Assembly (NCBI GenBank): GCA_963575745.1
Contig: CAUYUJ010018869.1
Coordinates: 15,001 to 79,000, forward strand
Length of the DNA: 64,000 bases
Source: Prorocentrum cordatum
Lineage: Eukaryota > Sar > Dinophyceae > Prorocentrales > Prorocentraceae
Direction: 5' to 3'
The notes below the pieces were generated by a model. The model was not told where the DNA came from. It was given only the letters and a program-made list of their open reading frames with translations, and made no database searches. A program made the translations under genes and the position numbers. Positions within the stretch are counted from its first letter, which is position 1. Each line of letters opens with the position of its first letter. Shown in pieces: positions 1 through 10,204 of this stretch.

Positions 1-8
1 CCTGTGGA

Positions 9-178
9 GGCAAACCCCTGTGCTGGTGTTGGTGCCAATTTCCAGGCCTCCAAAGGAGGGGCCCGCGCGCGGCGGGGCTGGGGGTGGACCTGCCGGCCAG
101 GGCGCGGGACGTGTACGAGTCCCTGGCGGCCATCCGGACGCCCGAAATGGTCGGGGGTGGACAGAACCCCCAACAGTG
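9..178 (+). other. N-family repeat edge and possible short exon
   Basis: Bases 9-50 resemble the left end of the N-family elements at 14315 and 16869 (CTGGTGTTGGTGCCAATTTC). Downstream, the frame from base 78 reads LGVDLPARARDVYESLAAI, which has protein-like composition, and stops at 178. It could be an upstream exon of the kinase gene or a chance reading in GC-rich DNA. No family is recognised. Confidence 0.25.
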
Positions 179-180
179 AC

Positions 181-325
181 ACGTCGATTAGTGAATTGTC
201 CGTTTTCGGTTCTCGAGAGGGCGCCGCGGCCGTTATTTTCCAGGCTTGCGCCCGCCAGGTTTGGGCCCGAGGTCGTTTTCACTAAACCACGTTTTACTAA
301 AGGGAGGTCTGTCCATCCCCGATAT
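181..325. repeat. H-family dispersed repeat, copy 1
   Basis: The segment beginning CACGTCGATTAG and continuing through GTTTTCACTAAACCACG is repeated in diverged form at 1231-1378. Its right half (CGCCCGCCAGGTTTGGGC onward) recurs at 56905-56985. No coding content is seen. Confidence 0.6.
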
Positions 326-512
326 GGGTACTGAAAGAATGGGTACTATGCCCACCAGCGGATCTTGTTCATTCTGAACAAGATCCGCTGTCCACGCCGC
401 CGCGGCCTGTGTCCATTCGAGACAGGAGGCCGCCCGCCCAACAGCGGCCGCTGTTGGTCTGGGACAACATTTGCTGTTGGGCATAGTGCCCATTCTTTCG
501 GTACCCATTTCG
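320..512. repeat. nested foldback (hairpin) element
   Basis: The outer arms are 320-354 and 478-512 (GGGTACTGAAAGAATGGG opposite CCCATTCTTTCGGTACCC). Inside are a perfect 16-bp stem with a 3-nt loop at 356-390 (CAGCGGATCTTGTTCA) and a perfect 20-bp palindrome at 438-457 centred on GCGGCCGC. This is a MITE- or introner-like structure with no coding capacity. Confidence 0.75.
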
Positions 513-689
513 GGCGTCCAAAGGCCAGGGGCTACGTCGTCGGGGACGCGATCGGGCGGAGCCACGTGAACGGGGCCTTCAAGGTCGTGGCCGCGCAGAC
601 GCGGCGGCGCGCACAAGGGGGGTGGGGCGGGCGGGGGGCGGCCTCGCAGGAGAGCGGCTGGAGTCTCGGATGGGGCGCGGGGGGTTCTC

Positions 690-880
690 GTGATGGGGTT
701 TCCGATGCCCTGCCAAGAAACGCCCTGCTTGCCTCCATTGCCCTGTTTTTTGGGGGGGTTCGATGGTTTTGCCTTTGGGAAGCGTGACGGTCCCACACCA
801 ACAATCAAAGAGGCCGTCCTGGGGTCTCAGGGTTGGGTGTCCGGTGGAAGGTTTCTTGGGGACCGGCCTCCACTGTGAGC
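690..880. repeat. F-family inverted-repeat relic
   Basis: The motif CCCTGCTTGCCTCC and the end CCGGCCTCCACTG match the F family at 20391-20510 and 37463-37530. The text AAGCGTGACGGTCCCACACC at 779-798 is repeated as AAGCGTGACGATCCCACACC at 20468-20487. No gene is seen between 513 and 980. Confidence 0.5.
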
Positions 881-983
881 CTCCTGCTTCCTGTGAAGGC
901 CATCCGTCGAGACAGAAACAAACACGGTCGGAGCGAGACGCGAGATCGAGGTCGGCTCGGGGATGTTCAATGATGCTTTTGTG

Positions 984-1055
984 TATCGTGAGGGAGGGCA
1001 CCCTCGAATGTTGTTCAGTTTGGGCCGGCGGAGGGTCTCATGTTCTTGACGGGCG
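984..1055. repeat. E-family dispersed repeat, copy 1
   Basis: The segment GGCGGAGGGTCTCATGTTCT and its left flank match 40293-40360, which reads GGCGGAGGGTCGCATGTTCT, at high identity over about 65 bp. Its function is unknown. Confidence 0.6.
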
Positions 1056-1230
1056 TTCTTCTGTCCTAGGTCCGACCGTCTGCCGTCTGTCTTCGATCGG
1101 CGCTCCCCTCCTCCGTGGCGGCGCCGGTTCAAGACATCCGCGCGGACGTTCGATCGTTTATGTGTATGCATTCTTGGGTTCTTCGTCTTCATAATCCTTT
1201 TATTTGCATAGGTTTAGGCCTCCCGCCCTG

Positions 1231-1378
1231 GCACGTCGATTAGCGAATTGGCCGTTTTCGGTTCGCGAGAGGGCGTCGCGGCCGTCACTTTTGCGGGTCC
1301 AGGTCCGTCGGTTTCGGTCCTAGGCCTTTTTCATTACAGGGAGGTTTATTAAAGGAGGTTTGTCCACCGCCGATATTT
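1231..1378. repeat. H-family dispersed repeat, copy 2
   Basis: This is a diverged direct copy of 181-325 (CACGTCGATTAGCGAATTGG). From 1380 to about 1600 no convincing gene is visible until the kinase exon. Confidence 0.55.
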
Positions 1379-1609
1379 GATGGTCAAACCGCATCAGAAG
1401 GACAAGTTGTTTTCCAATGGTGCCGTACCGTCCTCGCCTCTTCGACTCTTCGGCCGCTCTTGATTCTTTTCGGCCCTTGTGGCGTCCCTCAAACAGTTCG
1501 ACTTGGGCGTCCAAGGACCTTGCGTCCTTACCGCGCACCGTGCGTCCTTATGATCCGTTTTCAGTGTGCTAACATATTTGGGGGCCATCCTCCCCCCTCG
1601 CCACGCCAG

Positions 1610-1771
1610 CTTCTACGCACCACCACACGGAAGGGGGACAGGCGCTTTGCAGTCAAGCTTGCACACGAGGACGCCGACCAGGGTACCCTGATTGAGACCC
1701 TGAGGCACGAGTACGGTGTCCTGCGCCGCCTCGGCCACGCTGGCGTGGTGCACGCCGAGGAGCTGGTGGAG
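1610..1771 (+). CDS. protein kinase, exon A (beta-2/3, helix C, beta-4)
   Basis: This 54-codon exon of a eukaryotic protein-kinase domain reads LLRTTTRKGDRRFAVKLA, the end of beta-2 and beta-3 with the ATP-anchoring Lys of AVK at 1655-1657. LRHEYGVLRRLGHAGVV follows: helix C with its Glu, then the usual G-H-x-x-V turn into beta-4. A pyrimidine-rich tract and CCAG acceptor precede 1610, and the exon end GAG|GCCACG gives a GC donor. Both ends are phase 0. The glycine-rich loop is absent and must lie in an earlier exon. A later alternative donor uses the repeat AGCGGATG at 1796. The kinase subfamily is not recognised. Confidence 0.72.
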
Positions 1772-1801
1772 GCCACGCGCGAACGCGCAACTGCCAGCGG
1801 A

Positions 1802-2909
1802 TGATGGTGACGGTGGTGATGATCATGACGACGTTGATGGTGCTGATTGTGATAGTGGTGGTGTTGATGATAATGACGCTGATGATGATGATGATGCTGG
1901 TGGCTGTGATGATAATGATGATGGTGATGATGGTGATGATGTAAATCTGCGATGCTGATGAGGATGATGGTGATGGTGATGGTGATTATGATGATGATGA
2001 TGTCGATGGCGATGATGATTTGCTGATGCTGGTGCTGGTTATGATGCTGATGCTGATGACGATGGTTGTGCTGATGATGATAATAATGATGATGCTCATC
2101 ATGATGCTGATGATGATGACGCTGATGATGATGACGAGGATGACGATTATGATGATGGTGATGCTGATGATGAAGGTGCTGATGATGATGCTCATGATGC
2201 TGATGTTGATGGTACTGAGCGTGCTGATGCTGCTGATGACGATGATGATAGTGGTGGTGATGACGATGATGATGATGCTGATGCTGATGCTGATGATGAT
2301 GATGGTTGTGTTGGTGGTGGTGGTGGTGGCGGTGGTGGCGGGGGTGCTGGTGATGTTGACGACACTGATGATGATGATGATGATGATGATGCTGATGATA
2401 ATGCTGCTGCTGCTGATGCTGATGTTGCTGACGACGGTGATTGTGGTGATGACGATGATTGTGATGATGGTGCTGATGGTGATGATGATGCTATGCTGAT
2501 GATGCTGACGATGATGGTGATGGTGATGATGATGATGCTGATGATGCTGATGATGCTGATGATGATGATGCCGATGATGATTCGCTTATGCTGATTCTGG
2601 TTCTGATGATGATGCTGATGCTGATGACGATTGTTATGATGCTGCTGTTGAGGATGATGACGATAATCATGCTGATGATGACAATTTTGATGGTGATGAT
2701 GATGATGATGCCGATTATGATGATGATGACTATGCTGATGATGATTAAGATGATGATGATGATGATGACCATAATGATGATGCTCATGATGATGATGACG
2801 ATGATGACGATGATGACGATGATGATGGTGCTTAGGGTGACGGTGCTGATGATGATGATGTTGATGCTGATGGTGGCGATGATGTTGTCGATGATGGTGA
2901 TGATGATGC

Positions 2910-2965
<56 letters not shown>

Positions 2966-3000
2966 GTGCTGATGGTTTTGATGATGCTGATGTCGATGAT
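1802..3000. repeat. GAT-type triplet array in kinase intron 1
   Basis: About 1.2 kb of (GAT)n with GCT, GGT and GAC variants on the + strand, starting directly after exon A. The long frames it creates (poly-Asp, poly-Met, poly-His) are artefacts of the repeat. Confidence 0.9.
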
Positions 3001-3179
3001 TATTTCCCACTCAGTGCTTGCACTGAAGGTGTCCTAGCGGAGGTTGAAGGATTTGGCGAAAGTTTCCCGCCGATTTTGGTCGCACGCTGGGTTCTCTGGT
3101 TTCCCGTTCCGGGTTCCCGGGTTCCTGGTTCCTGGGCCGATTTGGGGGGCGGCGAGGTTCCCAGGTTCCCGGGTTCCTT

Positions 3180-3415
3180 GTCGATCTTCGTATTGATAGG
3201 TCTCAGCATCGATCTCATTGCCCACCTCTCTGTCGATCTCACCATCGATCTCAGAAGCGGTCTCACTAGAGATCGTACGAGCGATCTCGCGATCGATCTC
3301 CCTATCGATCTCATTGAATCGATTTCATTCTCGGTCTCACGATCGACCTTACAATCGTCCTCTATCGATTCCACTATCGATCTCCTTATCGATCTCACAA
3401 TCTCAAGATCCATAT
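3180..3415. repeat. degenerate CGATCTC minisatellite
   Basis: The motif TATCGATCTCAC and variants recur about every 12 bp. The stretch before it (3000-3180) holds short direct repeats of CCCGGGTTCC type and no gene. Confidence 0.7.
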
Positions 3416-3460
3416 GACTAATTTTCAAAACATCCACTGATTGGGGTTTTCTCAGGTGTA

Positions 3461-3508
3461 ATGATAGTGGATGTGACGACGGCGATGATGCTGCTGGTGA
3501 TGCTGATG

Positions 3509-3540
<32 letters not shown>

Positions 3541-3758
3541 GATGCTGATGCTGATGCTGATGCTGCTGCTGATCATGATGATGATGCTTGTGGTGGTGAT
3601 GATGCTGATGATGCTGCTGGTGATAATGACGTTGATGATGCTGATGATGCTAATTCAGAATATGATGATGATGATGCTGACTCTGCTGATGCTGCTGATC
3701 ATGATGATCATGATGATGATGCTGGGGATGATGATGATAATGATGATGATAATGATGA

Positions 3759-3792
<34 letters not shown>

Positions 3793-3853
3793 TGTGGTGG
3801 TGATAATGATGATGACGATGACGACAATGACGATGATGACGATGATGATGATA

Positions 3854-3940
<87 letters not shown>

Positions 3941-4084
3941 CTGCTACTGCTGCTGCTGATGATGATGCTGCTGCTAATGCTGCTGCTGATGATGATAATG
4001 ACGATACTGATGATGCTGATGATGATGATGATGATGATGCTGATGATGATGATGATGATGATGATGATGACGATGATGAGGATA

Positions 4085-4176
<92 letters not shown>

Positions 4177-4241
4177 GGTGGTGGTGGTGATGATGATGGT
4201 GGTGGTGGTGGTGGTGGTGGTGGTGATGGTGGTGGTGGTGG

Positions 4242-4274
<33 letters not shown>

Positions 4275-4275
4275 G
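3461..4275. repeat. second GAT triplet array
   Basis: An array of GAT with GCT and GGT variants, including uninterrupted (GAT)n runs near 3850-3940 and 4080-4160, followed by (GGT)n blocks. It lies in kinase intron 1 in the same orientation as the first array. Confidence 0.9.
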
Positions 4276-4329
4276 GACGCCGATATATCAGCTTGTTGTG
4301 TTGGCACGTTTTCCTATGCCTTTGTATCC

Positions 4330-4836
4330 TTGGGCTCTTGGGTCAGCGTCTTGCCTCTCGAGCTCGGTTGCGCATGCAACCCGTGGCTCGGTTGGGTTTC
4401 TGGTGTGCTGGCGGAGCACTGGAGGGGCAGCACAGGCGAGACCTTCACCACCTGTCACTGCGAGTTCTCAGGGCCAGAGCATGGAAGCAGGGTGCTCGAG
4501 GTCCTCCGCGACCAGTTCCAGCCGTGCGACCGAGAGTACTGGCAGGCTTTGCCCTGCCCATCGTGTCCAATCTGTCCCACCTGTCCGTCTGTGAATGCGC
4601 CGCAGCGGAATTTCCTGTTGACCATCCTCACCGCAGTTGTGTGGTTCATGTTCGGGGTGCTGTTCACGGTGTGCTGGTGGGTCAGCTCGCCCGAGGTCTC
4701 GCTGGTCCACCCGCCCATCTCAGACGCGGAGGTGAAGCACGAGTCGTCCTCGAGTTCGCCCAACCACCTTCGAGCTCAGAAGTCGCTGTCTATCCAAGGT
4801 CGCGGTCAAGTTCGAGGTGGCTCTCAGAAGCCGTGA
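4330..4836 (+). CDS. Cys-rich, single-membrane-span protein fragment
   Basis: The frame of 168 codons contains a Cys/Pro cluster (CPSCPICPTCPS, near residues 78-89) followed by a strongly hydrophobic segment LLTILTAVVWFMFGVLFTV near residues 98-116, which would span a membrane once. The composition is protein-like and unlike the surrounding triplet repeats. No family is recognised. Its position before reverse-transcriptase and recombinase-like remnants suggests the amino end of a degraded retroelement polyprotein inserted in kinase intron 1, but an independent gene is possible. The start codon is uncertain. Confidence 0.4.
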   Translation: MGSWVSVLPLELGCACNPWLGWVSGVLAEHWRGSTGETFTTCHCEFSGPEHGSRVLEVLRDQFQPCDREYWQALPCPSCPICPTCPSVNAPQRNFLLTILTAVVWFMFGVLFTVCWWVSSPEVSLVHPPISDAEVKHESSSSSPNHLRAQKSLSIQGRGQVRGGSQKP

Positions 4837-5034
4837 TTTCGGGCTGCTTAGATAAGATGGCGACTTCTGGCATGAGAGGTTGTTTTCCTATGATCATGAC
4901 AACAAGCACATGGTGAACTCTCCCGATTCTGTTATTTTTTTGTGGAGCCGTTGGACGGCCAGAATCCAGATCTCACTGGCATCCGATTCCCAGCAACGCC
5001 AGGCGCGGTGGTCTGAGCAGTCGGGCAAATCTAC

Positions 5035-5190
5035 CTGCTCAACCATCGCCCGACGCCCGTGGAACTGCAGCGGCTCGTGTCCGAGGGCTGGCGGGCCGTG
5101 GCCGTTTCGGCGGATGGCCCGGGGGCTCCCCACTGGCGGGGCTCCGGCGGCCAGCTGGAGGGACTGGGGCCGGGTCCGCGGCCATCGTGC
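5035..5190 (+). pseudogene. possible retroelement polyprotein fragment
   Basis: One frame reads LLNHRPTPVELQRLVSEGW and continues to about 5190, followed by a different frame with the hydrophobic run AAIVLAAVGVGLWAAQ. The frames change without clear splice sites, so this is probably a decayed continuation of the 4330-4836 fragment. No domain is recognised. Confidence 0.3.
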
Positions 5191-5318
5191 TGGCCGCCGT
5201 GGGAGTCGGGTTGTGGGCGGCGCAGGCCTTGCCGCCATCGTGCTGGCTGTCGCCGCGGCGCCGGCGCTTGCGGCTCCCGCGGCCGTGCCCGGCGCGGCGG
5301 TGGGCGGGGCCTGAGTGC

Positions 5319-5672
5319 TGGACGGGCTTGCGCCGTGTTTCCGTGTTTTCTACGAGGGTCAGGCGCTGGCGGCGGTCCCCGTCGTTGACTCTCGGGGGGT
5401 TCTCGCCTTCAACGGGCGGACGTGCGCCACCAGGGTCTTGGCAGCTGGTGCCAGCGTCAGTATGTCAAGCGACGCCAGACGGAGCTGATGATCGAAAGAC
5501 GTGCGATCGCGATCGACCCGTCAGGCCGCCCCCGTTTTTTCGCCGCGTGTGCTTCCGAGATGGCCAAGGATCCCAACGTGAAGGTCCCGATGGTCGGCCC
5601 GAGGGCGGCTTTTTACCCTGTGGAGCCGACGGCGCGGGGCGGCGGTGGTGACCTGGTCCATGAGCATGATAA
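5319..5672 (+). pseudogene. retroelement-like coding fragment, two frames
   Basis: The first part reads FYEGQALAAVPVVDSRGVLA and closes near 5480. From about 5460 a second frame reads QTELMIERRAIAIDPSGRPR and continues to PVEPTARGGGGDLVHEHDK at 5672. The frame change may be a frameshift. The end AT AA|GTGAGT is a good GT donor and opens the element-bearing intron that follows. No named domain is recognised; it probably belongs to the same decayed element as its neighbours. Confidence 0.4.
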
Positions 5673-5903
5673 GTGAGTGTCTAGGCCTCCTAGATTGGGT
5701 CCGAGTAGATGGGGTCGGAGGATCGCGCCGCATCGCCGATGCATCGACGATGCGGCTCGATGTGCAGCCCGATTTGCTTCGCGTCGACGTCGCCGATGCG
5801 TCGCCGTCGTCGCCGATGCATCGCCGATGCATCGCCGATGTATCGTTGATGCGGCGCGAGCCGCCGACCCCATCTACTCCGACCCCGTCCAGGAGGCCTG
5901 CAG
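5673..5903 (+). mobile_element. M-family inverted-repeat element acting as an intron
   Basis: The element proper is 5683-5899. Its ends are AGGCCTCCTAGATTGGGTCC and, inverted, AGGCCTCCTGGACGGGGTCG. The interior repeats GCCGATGCATC. It is framed by a GTGAGT donor (5673) and a CTGCAG acceptor (5902-5903). Removing 5673-5903 joins two protein-like frames in phase. A second copy lies at 39457-39653. This fits the introner model of intron gain. Confidence 0.65.
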
Positions 5904-6030
5904 GGAGGCGGAGTCAGGTATCAAGCTTCGCGTCCTTTCAGCCTATGGGCGCCAAGTCATTGCGATGGCCTTGCAGATCGGGGCGACCGTGGATGGTTCA
6001 ATCCCAAGAATCTTGGGATGGCTGTGATGT
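5904..6030 (+). pseudogene. coding fragment after M-element intron
   Basis: Joined in phase after 5672, the frame reads KLRVLSAYGRQVIAMALQIG and reaches a stop at 6027. A GT within GATG|GTTC near 5996 could be a further donor. No domain is recognised. Confidence 0.35.
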
Positions 6031-6054
6031 TGTTCCGTGCAGCTGATCGAGGAG

Positions 6055-6211
6055 GTGCGCGGTGACGGCCCACAGAACCCAGTTAGGAGTGGCTGCGGAT
6101 ACTATTTCGGCGCTGAGGCGCGAAAGGGCGGCGCTGGCATGGCTCTTTCTGCGCTGGCACGTGGCCGGCGAGACGAGGAAGCAGGTCGCCATCGACGATA
6201 AGGGGGAGAGA
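6055..6211 (+). pseudogene. coding fragment, unknown family
   Basis: The frame reads TISALRRERAALAWLFLRWH and stops at 6211. The composition is protein-like and the frame differs from the preceding piece. It probably belongs to the same decayed element. Confidence 0.3.
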
Positions 6212-6431
6212 TAGGCAAGAGGTGCCAGGAACGGTGCCGGACGGTCCAGCACGGGCGATTCCGCCTGGGCCTCCAAGGCGGTCCCGCGCCCGGTATCGCG
6301 CGGCCGCTCGGTGGGTTCTACTTCGGCAGTGGGGGCGCTTTGCGGCCTGCGCGGTTGCCTGGCGAAGCCTGCTGGCATCGTCGACGTGGCGCAGGCAGCA
6401 GATCGTGGGCATGTTCATCGGGCGATATCCT

Positions 6432-6525
6432 CGTTTTCTTCTTCTTCTTCCTCTTCTTCTTACTTTCTTCTTCCTTCTTCTTCTTCTCCTTCTTCTTCTC
6501 CTTCTTCTTCTCCTCTACCTGTGCC
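6432..6525. repeat. TTC triplet array
   Basis: A pyrimidine-rich (TTC/CTT)n tract. Flanking GC-rich DNA to about 6800 shows no convincing gene. Confidence 0.85.
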
Positions 6526-6804
6526 CGCGCCCGCGGGCGCTTCCCGGGTGCTCCTCGGGCGTCGGCTTGACAGCGCGGCGGTGCCGCGCGACAGCTCGAA
6601 GGCCTCTCCCCGACGGCTCGAAGGCCCCCCGCGCCGCCCGCGGACGTCCTCCCGCCTCGGCGCGGCGAGGCGGCCCGGGATCTCGAGGCGCGATGCTCCC
6701 GGCGGCGGCGGGCGAGCCCGAGACCGGGCAGGCTCGGTTGGCCCCCTGCGTCGACGAGAGGCTCGGGGCCGACCGCTGTCTCCAACCCCTCCTGTCTCGC
6801 CCGG

Positions 6805-7290
6805 ATGGTCAGCGCCGAGCTCGTCGGGGCCTCGCGCGGCAAGAGTGGCCGCTTTCGCCTTTTCTTCGCCCCGTGGAAGAACGGCAAGCAGCGCCTGGTG
6901 CTGGGCTGCTCCCATGCCAGGGTGAATTCAGGAAGCGCTTTAACGTTCAGATCGGATCCGTCGAGAGTCTCGCGCCGTTCGAGGTCCCCAGTCGACGGGG
7001 CGTCCTGCGCGGCGCAGGCCGACGTGATGATTCACTTCTACCGGCGCGGCGTCGGGCCCGAGTTGGCCGCGCACTTCGCGACGCAGCGGATCTCGAAGGC
7101 GGAGGCTATGGCCATCTTCTTCACCGGGATCGAGGCCGACTTCTTCGGGCGAACCTCGACGACGCTGATTGGGCTTTCCTGGCGCTGACCGTCGCCCCCG
7201 TGGGCTGGGCCTGGGCCTTCTGGCTGATCCAGCAGGTCCACGTGGGCGTCCTCCGCCGCGCTGGGAGGTCGGCCGAGCGCGAGGTTGGGC
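6805..7290 (+). pseudogene. reverse-transcriptase-like pseudogene (DIRS/Ty3-like)
   Basis: Several frames together resemble the amino half of a reverse transcriptase. FAPWKNGKQRLVLGCSHARV recalls the K-x-x-G-x-x-R-L-V-x-D motif (here Gly for Asp). QADVMIHFYRRGVGPELA at 7016-7070 recalls the A-motif region, and a later frame, LTVAPVGWAWAFWLIQQVH at 7184-7240, recalls the P-M-G-W-x-W-A motif B region. Each piece is in a different frame and the active-site aspartates are not all seen, so the gene is dead. The source is inferred to be a DIRS-like or Ty3-like element lying in kinase intron 1. Confidence 0.5.
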
Positions 7291-7703
7291 TCGTGGCCTG
7301 CGCCCCCCGGCGGGCGCCGAGCCCGCCGCCCCCGCCGCGCGGTGGTGACGTGGCCGTCTTCGGGCGCTCGGCCGAGAGGGCGGGAGGTTCGGGGGGACAC
7401 TTCTTGCCGCGCTTCTTGGATGCAGGCTTCCAGATGCGCGACGTCTGCGGCCGTCTTGGTGCTCTCCTGGACTGTCTTGGGGCCTTGTTGGTGGCTTCAT
7501 GTGCCCTGTTGTTTCGATCTTGGGGGCCCGCTTGGCGCGGTGTTCGGAGCTCCTGGAGGGTCGGCCTGCCAGTCGCGTGGCGGGTCGCGGGTCGCGCGGT
7601 GCCTCGCAGTCGCGGGCCCCCCGCAGGCGGGGCCAGGCGCTGAGCGGTCGTTTTGTCGTATTGGCCATATTCCCTCGGCCTGCGTTCAGAATTCTTTGAG
7701 CAT

Positions 7704-7845
7704 GTTGCGAATTCATCGTAGTTGCCGGGGAAAGCATGATTGACCTCTGGGCCTGCGCTCGGCAGGTTGCTCGGCACGAGTTCGGCGCGTTGCGAATTCA
7801 TCATAGTTGCCAGGGGGGCATGACTGACCTCTGGGCCTCCGTCTG
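7704..7845. repeat. 86-bp direct duplication
   Basis: GTTGCGAATTCATCGTAGTT at 7703 recurs as GTTGCGAATTCATCATAGTT at 7789, both followed by TGACCTCTGGGCCT. This looks like a local tandem duplication. Confidence 0.7.
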
Positions 7846-8204
7846 TTATGACTTCTGGACCGCGGCTGCCGTGCCCCCGATCCTCGCCTCCAGCCTGTCC
7901 CGCCATTGGGCTCGGCGAGCGCATTCTGGGCTGCCAACGCCCGCGGGTCCGGGCGCGGGGCTGGCGAGAGGACCCTCGAGGAGGGGGGTGTCGGCGATGT
8001 CGGGAGGTTGAAAGAAGGGTGGGGACGTCGGCGCGCAAATTTCTTCGGGGTGGGTCTCCACGGGCTCATGCTCTTACATGCTTTTATTCTGTGCGAGACC
8101 TCGCGCTGTGGGCCCAGGCAGGTCAGCGCCTCCCGGCTGGCTGCGGGCGGGGCGCGGGGGGTTCCCCGAGTCCCCGCGGGGTCTGCCAGGAGGATATTTG
8201 GAAG

Positions 8205-9157
8205 ACGGTGTATACAGGGAGTTTCTACATCCGCGAGAACATCGGAGTCTCGGAGGAGAGGGCCTACTTGCGGGTCCAGCGCAGTGTTGCTCCTTGCTTC
8301 GTCGCAGGCCCCGAAGGCTCTTCCTGGTTGGCGACTGCGGCCTCGCGTTGGCCCTCGCGGAAGGCAGGGCCGCCGGCTTTTGCTCCTTGCAGGTCTGTCG
8401 CCATTCCGAAGCCTTCTAGCTCGTTGTGCCGCGCAGCTCGGTGGGTCCCATCCGAGTGGACACCGAGAGAGATGAGCTTCCCCGCTCTCGAGCGGGCTGC
8501 CGCGAGTGGCCGCGCTATCGGTGGGCCTGGGCGCGGCCGGCGGGGGCGCCTCGATGGCCGCGGCCCCTTGTCGCTGGAGGGGCCTGGCGGCCCGAGGCAG
8601 GGGGCCGGCGGCGGCCGGGCGCGCCGGCCAGGGCGGGCGGGCCTGGGGATCGGCCCCCCGTTGCGTCTGGCGCGCTGCAGTGCGAGACCCACTCCCCGCG
8701 TCGGCGCCGCGTCGGATTTCCTCGACGCGCTGGTTGGGGGCGCCGAGAAGGTCGCGGCCGCCGTCGATTGCAATTCATTCGCGGCGCCGGGCACATCCGA
8801 CCTCCCGCGGGCGATCAGGGCGCTGGGCGGCTTCGGGATGAAGAGGCCTCCGCGTCCGCGGGCGCCCGCTCCAGAGCTTGTGATTGTGTGTTTTGTTATG
8901 GTTTTCATGCGCTGGGGCCTCCCCGACTTGGTGCCGGTGGCGCCGGCGCCCTGGGTCGCCTGCCCGCGGTCGGGCGAGGTGCGGGGCGCGGAGATGAATG
9001 GCCTGGTCGCGCCTGTCGGCCAGAGGCGTGGCCGCGGCCTGCAGGCGGCTTTCGCCCGCTGGTTCGTCGTCGCGGCGCCTCGGGGGGACTGCGTTGTCGG
9101 CGCGGCGGGCGCCTGCGACGACGCAGTCGCCTTGGACTCGCCGAGCTCGGCGGAAAC
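8205..9157 (+). pseudogene. possible retroelement tail (recombinase-like)
   Basis: Protein-like text in one frame includes VYTGSFYIRENIGVSEERAY (8210-8270) and, later, ELVIVCFVMVFMRWGLPDLV (8876-8935) ending DDAVALDSPS at 9118-9147. The last part loosely resembles the carboxy half of tyrosine recombinases carried by dinoflagellate DIRS-like elements. The catalytic R-H-x-x-R-Y residues were not confirmed. It ends exactly where a (GCT/GAT)n array begins. Confidence 0.25.
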
Positions 9158-9159
9158 GC

Positions 9160-9247
<88 letters not shown>

Positions 9248-9633
9248 GATGATGATGCAGTGGCTGCTGATGATGACGATGCTGATGATGGTCATTATGA
9301 GGGTGGTTCTCGTGGTGGTGATGATGATGGTGACAGTGATGGTGATTGTGATGATGATGCTGATGATGGCGAGGATGATCTGATGCTGCTGACGGTGATG
9401 ATGATGCTGATGCTGATGCTGATGATGATGATCCTGATGCTGATGCTAATAATGCTGATGCTGATTATGAATATGATGCTGATGATGCTGACGATGATGC
9501 TGATTATTCTGATGATGCTGCTGCTGATGATGCTGATGATGCTGATGATGCTGATGATGCTGGTGATGCTGCTGCTGATGATAATGCTGATGGTGATGCT
9601 GCTGATAATGTTGCTGATGATGATGATGTTGAT

Positions 9634-9688
<55 letters not shown>

Positions 9689-9701
9689 CTGATGCTGATG
9701 C

Positions 9702-9784
<83 letters not shown>

Positions 9785-9874
9785 AGGATGATGCTAATTA
9801 GGATGATGCTGCTGCTGATGATGATGGTGATGCTGCTGCTGATAATGATGATGCTGTTGATGAGGATGCTCTTC

Positions 9875-9906
<32 letters not shown>

Positions 9907-9940
9907 GGTGGTTGTGATGATGATGATGGTGATCATGATG
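9158..9940. repeat. GCT/GAT triplet array, third block
   Basis: (GCT)8 passes into long (GAT)n with interspersed GCT, on the + strand as in the earlier arrays, and closes with a short (CAT)n block at 9880-9905. It is the 3' part of kinase intron 1. Confidence 0.9.
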
Positions 9941-10056
9941 AGTGTCTACTGGTACAAGTGGTTTTGATGACGAGGAAGGGACCAGAAGTTGTGGCAGGAG
10001 GAGGAGGAGGGAAGAGTGGTAAGGCGGACGAAAAGGAAGAGGAGGACCTGGCGCAG

Positions 10057-10182
10057 GCCCCTAGCGGATGCGCTGTGGTGATGGAGCTGTGCGAGGGCTC
10101 GCGCCTCGACGTCCTCATGCACCGGGGCTCTGCGCTGAACGGTCCCTGCCGCCACGCGGCGCTGCGGGCTCTCCTGGACTCG
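10057..10182 (+). CDS. protein kinase, exon B (beta-5, hinge, helices D/E)
   Basis: This 42-codon exon reads SGCAVVMELCEGSRLDVLM: beta-5 and the hinge that holds adenine, followed by helix D. It ends in ALRALLDS, the start of helix E. The acceptor GCGCAG|GCC pairs with the GC donor of exon A, and the junction is phase 0. At the 3' end the sequence CTCGGTG (10179-10185) is repeated exactly at the start of exon C (12479-12485), so splicing anywhere inside it gives the same product. An alternative 5' junction uses AGCGGATG, present here at 10063 and in exon A at 1796. Confidence 0.72.
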
Positions 10183-10204
10183 GTGCCCTGTGTCCGCTGC
10201 GTCC

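Noticed and set aside
1986-4594. Very long poly-Met, poly-Asp, poly-His and poly-Ser open frames
   Set aside because: They are translations of GAT/GGT triplet arrays; they are open on both strands with no motif or start context.
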